Shown one piece after another: positions 62,797-64,000 of a stretch of 64,000 nt of DNA. Under the pieces are notes generated by a model. The model saw only the letters and a program-made list of their open reading frames with translations. It did no database searches and was not told the DNA's origin. This DNA comes from Corynebacterium sp. Marseille-P3884 (GTDB lineage Bacteria > Actinomycetota > Actinomycetes > Mycobacteriales > Mycobacteriaceae): contig NZ_JAGKSD010000005.1 in NCBI RefSeq assembly GCF_017942225.1, positions 109,868-173,867 of the forward strand. Direction: 5' to 3'. How positions within the stretch are numbered: position 1 is the first letter of the stretch; every line of letters begins with the position of its first letter. A program made the position numbers and the translations under genes.

Positions 62797-63688
62797 TGGG
62801 CTCGGTGAGATAGTACTCGGTTTCTATTTCCTGTGGGGTGGCGTAGTCCAATGCTTCGTGAAGTCGCTTAGTGTTCCACCAATGCACCCACCGCAAGGTG
62901 GCCAGTTCGACTTCTCCGACCGACGTCCACGGGCCCTGGGCATGAATCAGTTCCGCCTTGTAGAGACCGTTGACGGTCTCCGCCAATGCGTTGTCATAGG
63001 AGTCGCCGACTGTTCCCACACTCGGGCGGATTCCTGACTCAGCTAGTGCGGTGGAATACTTCAGTGACACATACTGGCTGCCCCGATCGCTGTGGTGAAT
63101 GAGCTGGTTTCCATGGATTCGCCCTGCAGTCGTTAACGCATGCTCCAAAGCCTCCATCGGCAGCGCGTCGGTACGCATCGTCGAGCGTGTAGCGACACCA
63201 ACAATTTTTCGGCTGAATACATCCACGACAAACGCGGTATAGGCGAATCCTGACAGGGTGCGAACGTAGGTAATGTCGGCAACCCAAAGCCTGCCTGGTG
63301 CCTGTGCACGAAAGTTTCGGCGCACAAGGTCCGGGCGGTGATCCGGTGTCTTCGGGCTAATCGTTGTCACCGGGGTTCGCCCACGTCGGCGGCCGGAAAC
63401 GCCTGCGAGTTTCATCAGACGTGCGGTCTTGTCGCGACCGATATGAAAGCCTTCACGGTTCATCGCGTGCCACATTTTGCGGATGCCGTAGACCGAGAAA
63501 TTCTCCGCGTGTACACGCCGAATCTCTGGGATGATCAGGCTATCGCTTAAGGCCCTTGCGCTGGGAACACGAGTGGTCGCCTTGCGGTAGCCCCGGGAGG
63601 CGATGAATCCACGATCTGCTTGTTTAAGGACTCGGCAGATGGCCTCGACCCCAAATTGATCTTTGTACGCGTCGATGTAGGAGATCAT
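62780..63688 (-). CDS. IS3-family transposase OrfB
   Basis: The 302-residue integrase has VYGIRKMWHAMNREGFHIGR, then the DDE residues in LWVADITYVRTLSGFAYTAF, LIHHSDRGSQYVSLKYSTAL and SYDNALAETVNGLYKAELIH. Its ATG overlaps the orfA stop (ATGA), suggesting coupling rather than a slip. It appears intact, but the element is not. Confidence 0.93.
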   Translation of the reverse strand: MISYIDAYKDQFGVEAICRVLKQADRGFIASRGYRKATTRVPSARALSDSLIIPEIRRVHAENFSVYGIRKMWHAMNREGFHIGRDKTARLMKLAGVSGRRRGRTPVTTISPKTPDHRPDLVRRNFRAQAPGRLWVADITYVRTLSGFAYTAFVVDVFSRKIVGVATRSTMRTDALPMEALEHALTTAGRIHGNQLIHHSDRGSQYVSLKYSTALAESGIRPSVGTVGDSYDNALAETVNGLYKAELIHAQGPWTSVGEVELATLRWVHWWNTKRLHEALDYATPQEIETEYYLTEPINTGP

Positions 63689-63874
63689 TTGGTCGTGGGT
63701 CGGTCGAGTTCCGCTGCGAAAAAAGCCGAAGCTGTCTTAAGAATCCCGTTTGCTCGTTTCAGTTCGCGGTTTTCGCGGCGCAGACGCTTGAGCTCTTCTT
63801 CTATTGTTTCGCCGCCTGGCGCATCAGAATTGTCTCGTACTGAAGCGCTGTCACGGTACCAAGCCCGCAACGTG
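63685..63874 (-). pseudogene. IS3-family OrfA, N-terminus missing
   Basis: Only the C-terminal part is present: TLRAWYRDSASVRDNSDAPG then LKRLRRENRELKRANGILKT and FFAAELDRPTTK, the leucine-zipper end of OrfA. The HTH-bearing first 40-50 residues are replaced by the inverted repeat at 63875. Confidence 0.82.
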
Positions 63875-64000
63875 GAGAGTGTCCGATTGTTTGTGTGCGG
63901 GGGCTTGGTTTACAAGTAGTCCGCGAATCGGTCAGGGTAAGCCACGGCTAGTTGGTTGATGGCTTGTTTCCATCCGGTGGCTTTCGCTCCTTCAATATAG
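63875..64000 (-). repeat. Right copy of the 126-bp inverted repeat
   Basis: Reverse complement of 44115-44240 with two mismatches, including the end of the same remnant gene. It joins the IS3 orfA directly and continues beyond the window. Confidence 0.93.

Larger units (their letters stand above)
44241..63874. mobile_element. Plasmid-derived copper-resistance island between inverted repeats
   Basis: The 19.6-kb segment carries two incomplete plasmid replication genes, an SSB-like tail, phage and IS fragments, and the copper/metal cargo. It has no copy of the GCTTATCGACG motif found ten times in the first 40 kb, and much of the cargo has higher GC than the core genes. This points to recruitment from another actinobacterium via a plasmid. 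Confidence 0.75.
62751..63874 (-). mobile_element. IS3-family element, truncated at its orfA end
   Basis: The left end GAAGCGTCCTGGGTTTAGTT interrupts repA. The element carries a full orfB and only the last part of orfA; its other terminus is replaced by the 126-bp inverted repeat at 63875. It differs in sequence and group from the IS at 19949. Confidence 0.82.

Overview
The window is about 60% GC and comes from an actinobacterium, almost certainly a Corynebacterium. The evidence is gene order. The block galU - glp (moeA-like) - rimJ - glpR, with fthC divergent, followed by mscL - moaB2 - pepD - mprB - mprA - rpmF, perM - purN - purH, pcrA, chorismate mutase and pgi, matches the order known from mycobacteria and corynebacteria. 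Several promoters look leaderless, with the -10 hexamer 6-9 nt before the start codon. A mycoredoxin-like gene and a divisome Glp/GlpR pair fit the same group. The species cannot be named from the sequence alone.

Layout. 1-41,240 is mostly core chromosome: DoxX and zinc-finger membrane proteins; the galU/glp/rimJ/glpR operon; fthC and a SAF-domain protein; mscL; the mprAB-pepD-moaB2 envelope-stress operon; a divergent cluster of zinc-free ribosomal proteins (rpmF, rpmE2 / rpmB, rpmG, rpsN, rpsR); a beta-lactamase-fold lipoprotein; perM-purN-purH; two paralogous M23 endopeptidases separated by an IS150-like element that sits in the terminator of the first; pcrA; chorismate mutase; a MhuD-type haem oxygenase; pgi; a GCS2 ligase; DedA; nei; a Phd/VapC pair with a frameshifted toxin; lhr; cysQ; thyA-folA-mycoredoxin; and a Fic protein. 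42,097-43,808 holds a two-gene unit of unknown role (DUF4365-type nuclease-like protein plus an unrecognised partner).

44,115-64,000 is a mobile region. A 126-bp sequence at 44,115-44,240 recurs inverted at 63,875-64,000 (124/126 identical). Between the two copies lie parts of two unrelated plasmid replication genes (a pAL5000/pNG2-type Rep and a RepA_C-type RepA cut by an IS3-family element), an SSB-like tail, a phage methyltransferase fragment and a copper-resistance cargo. The cargo comprises CopZ, a His-rich secreted protein, CopA, a YHS protein, two CsoR repressors, an FAD oxidoreductase, an MFS pump, a 7Fe ferredoxin, a DUF1541 lipoprotein, CopB, a CMD/AhpD protein, a tRNA-Cys, an ArsR-CDF pair, CueP and thioredoxin. 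CsoR-type palindromes (TACCCC-NNN-GGGGTA and variants) lie in front of at least five transcription units, so most of the cargo reads as one copper regulon covering cytoplasmic chaperoning, export, periplasmic or surface sequestration and thiol repair.

The most unexpected signal is an 11-mer, GCTTATCGACG, present ten times between 932 and 39,445, on both strands, in several reading frames and also between genes, and not seen at all in the mobile region.
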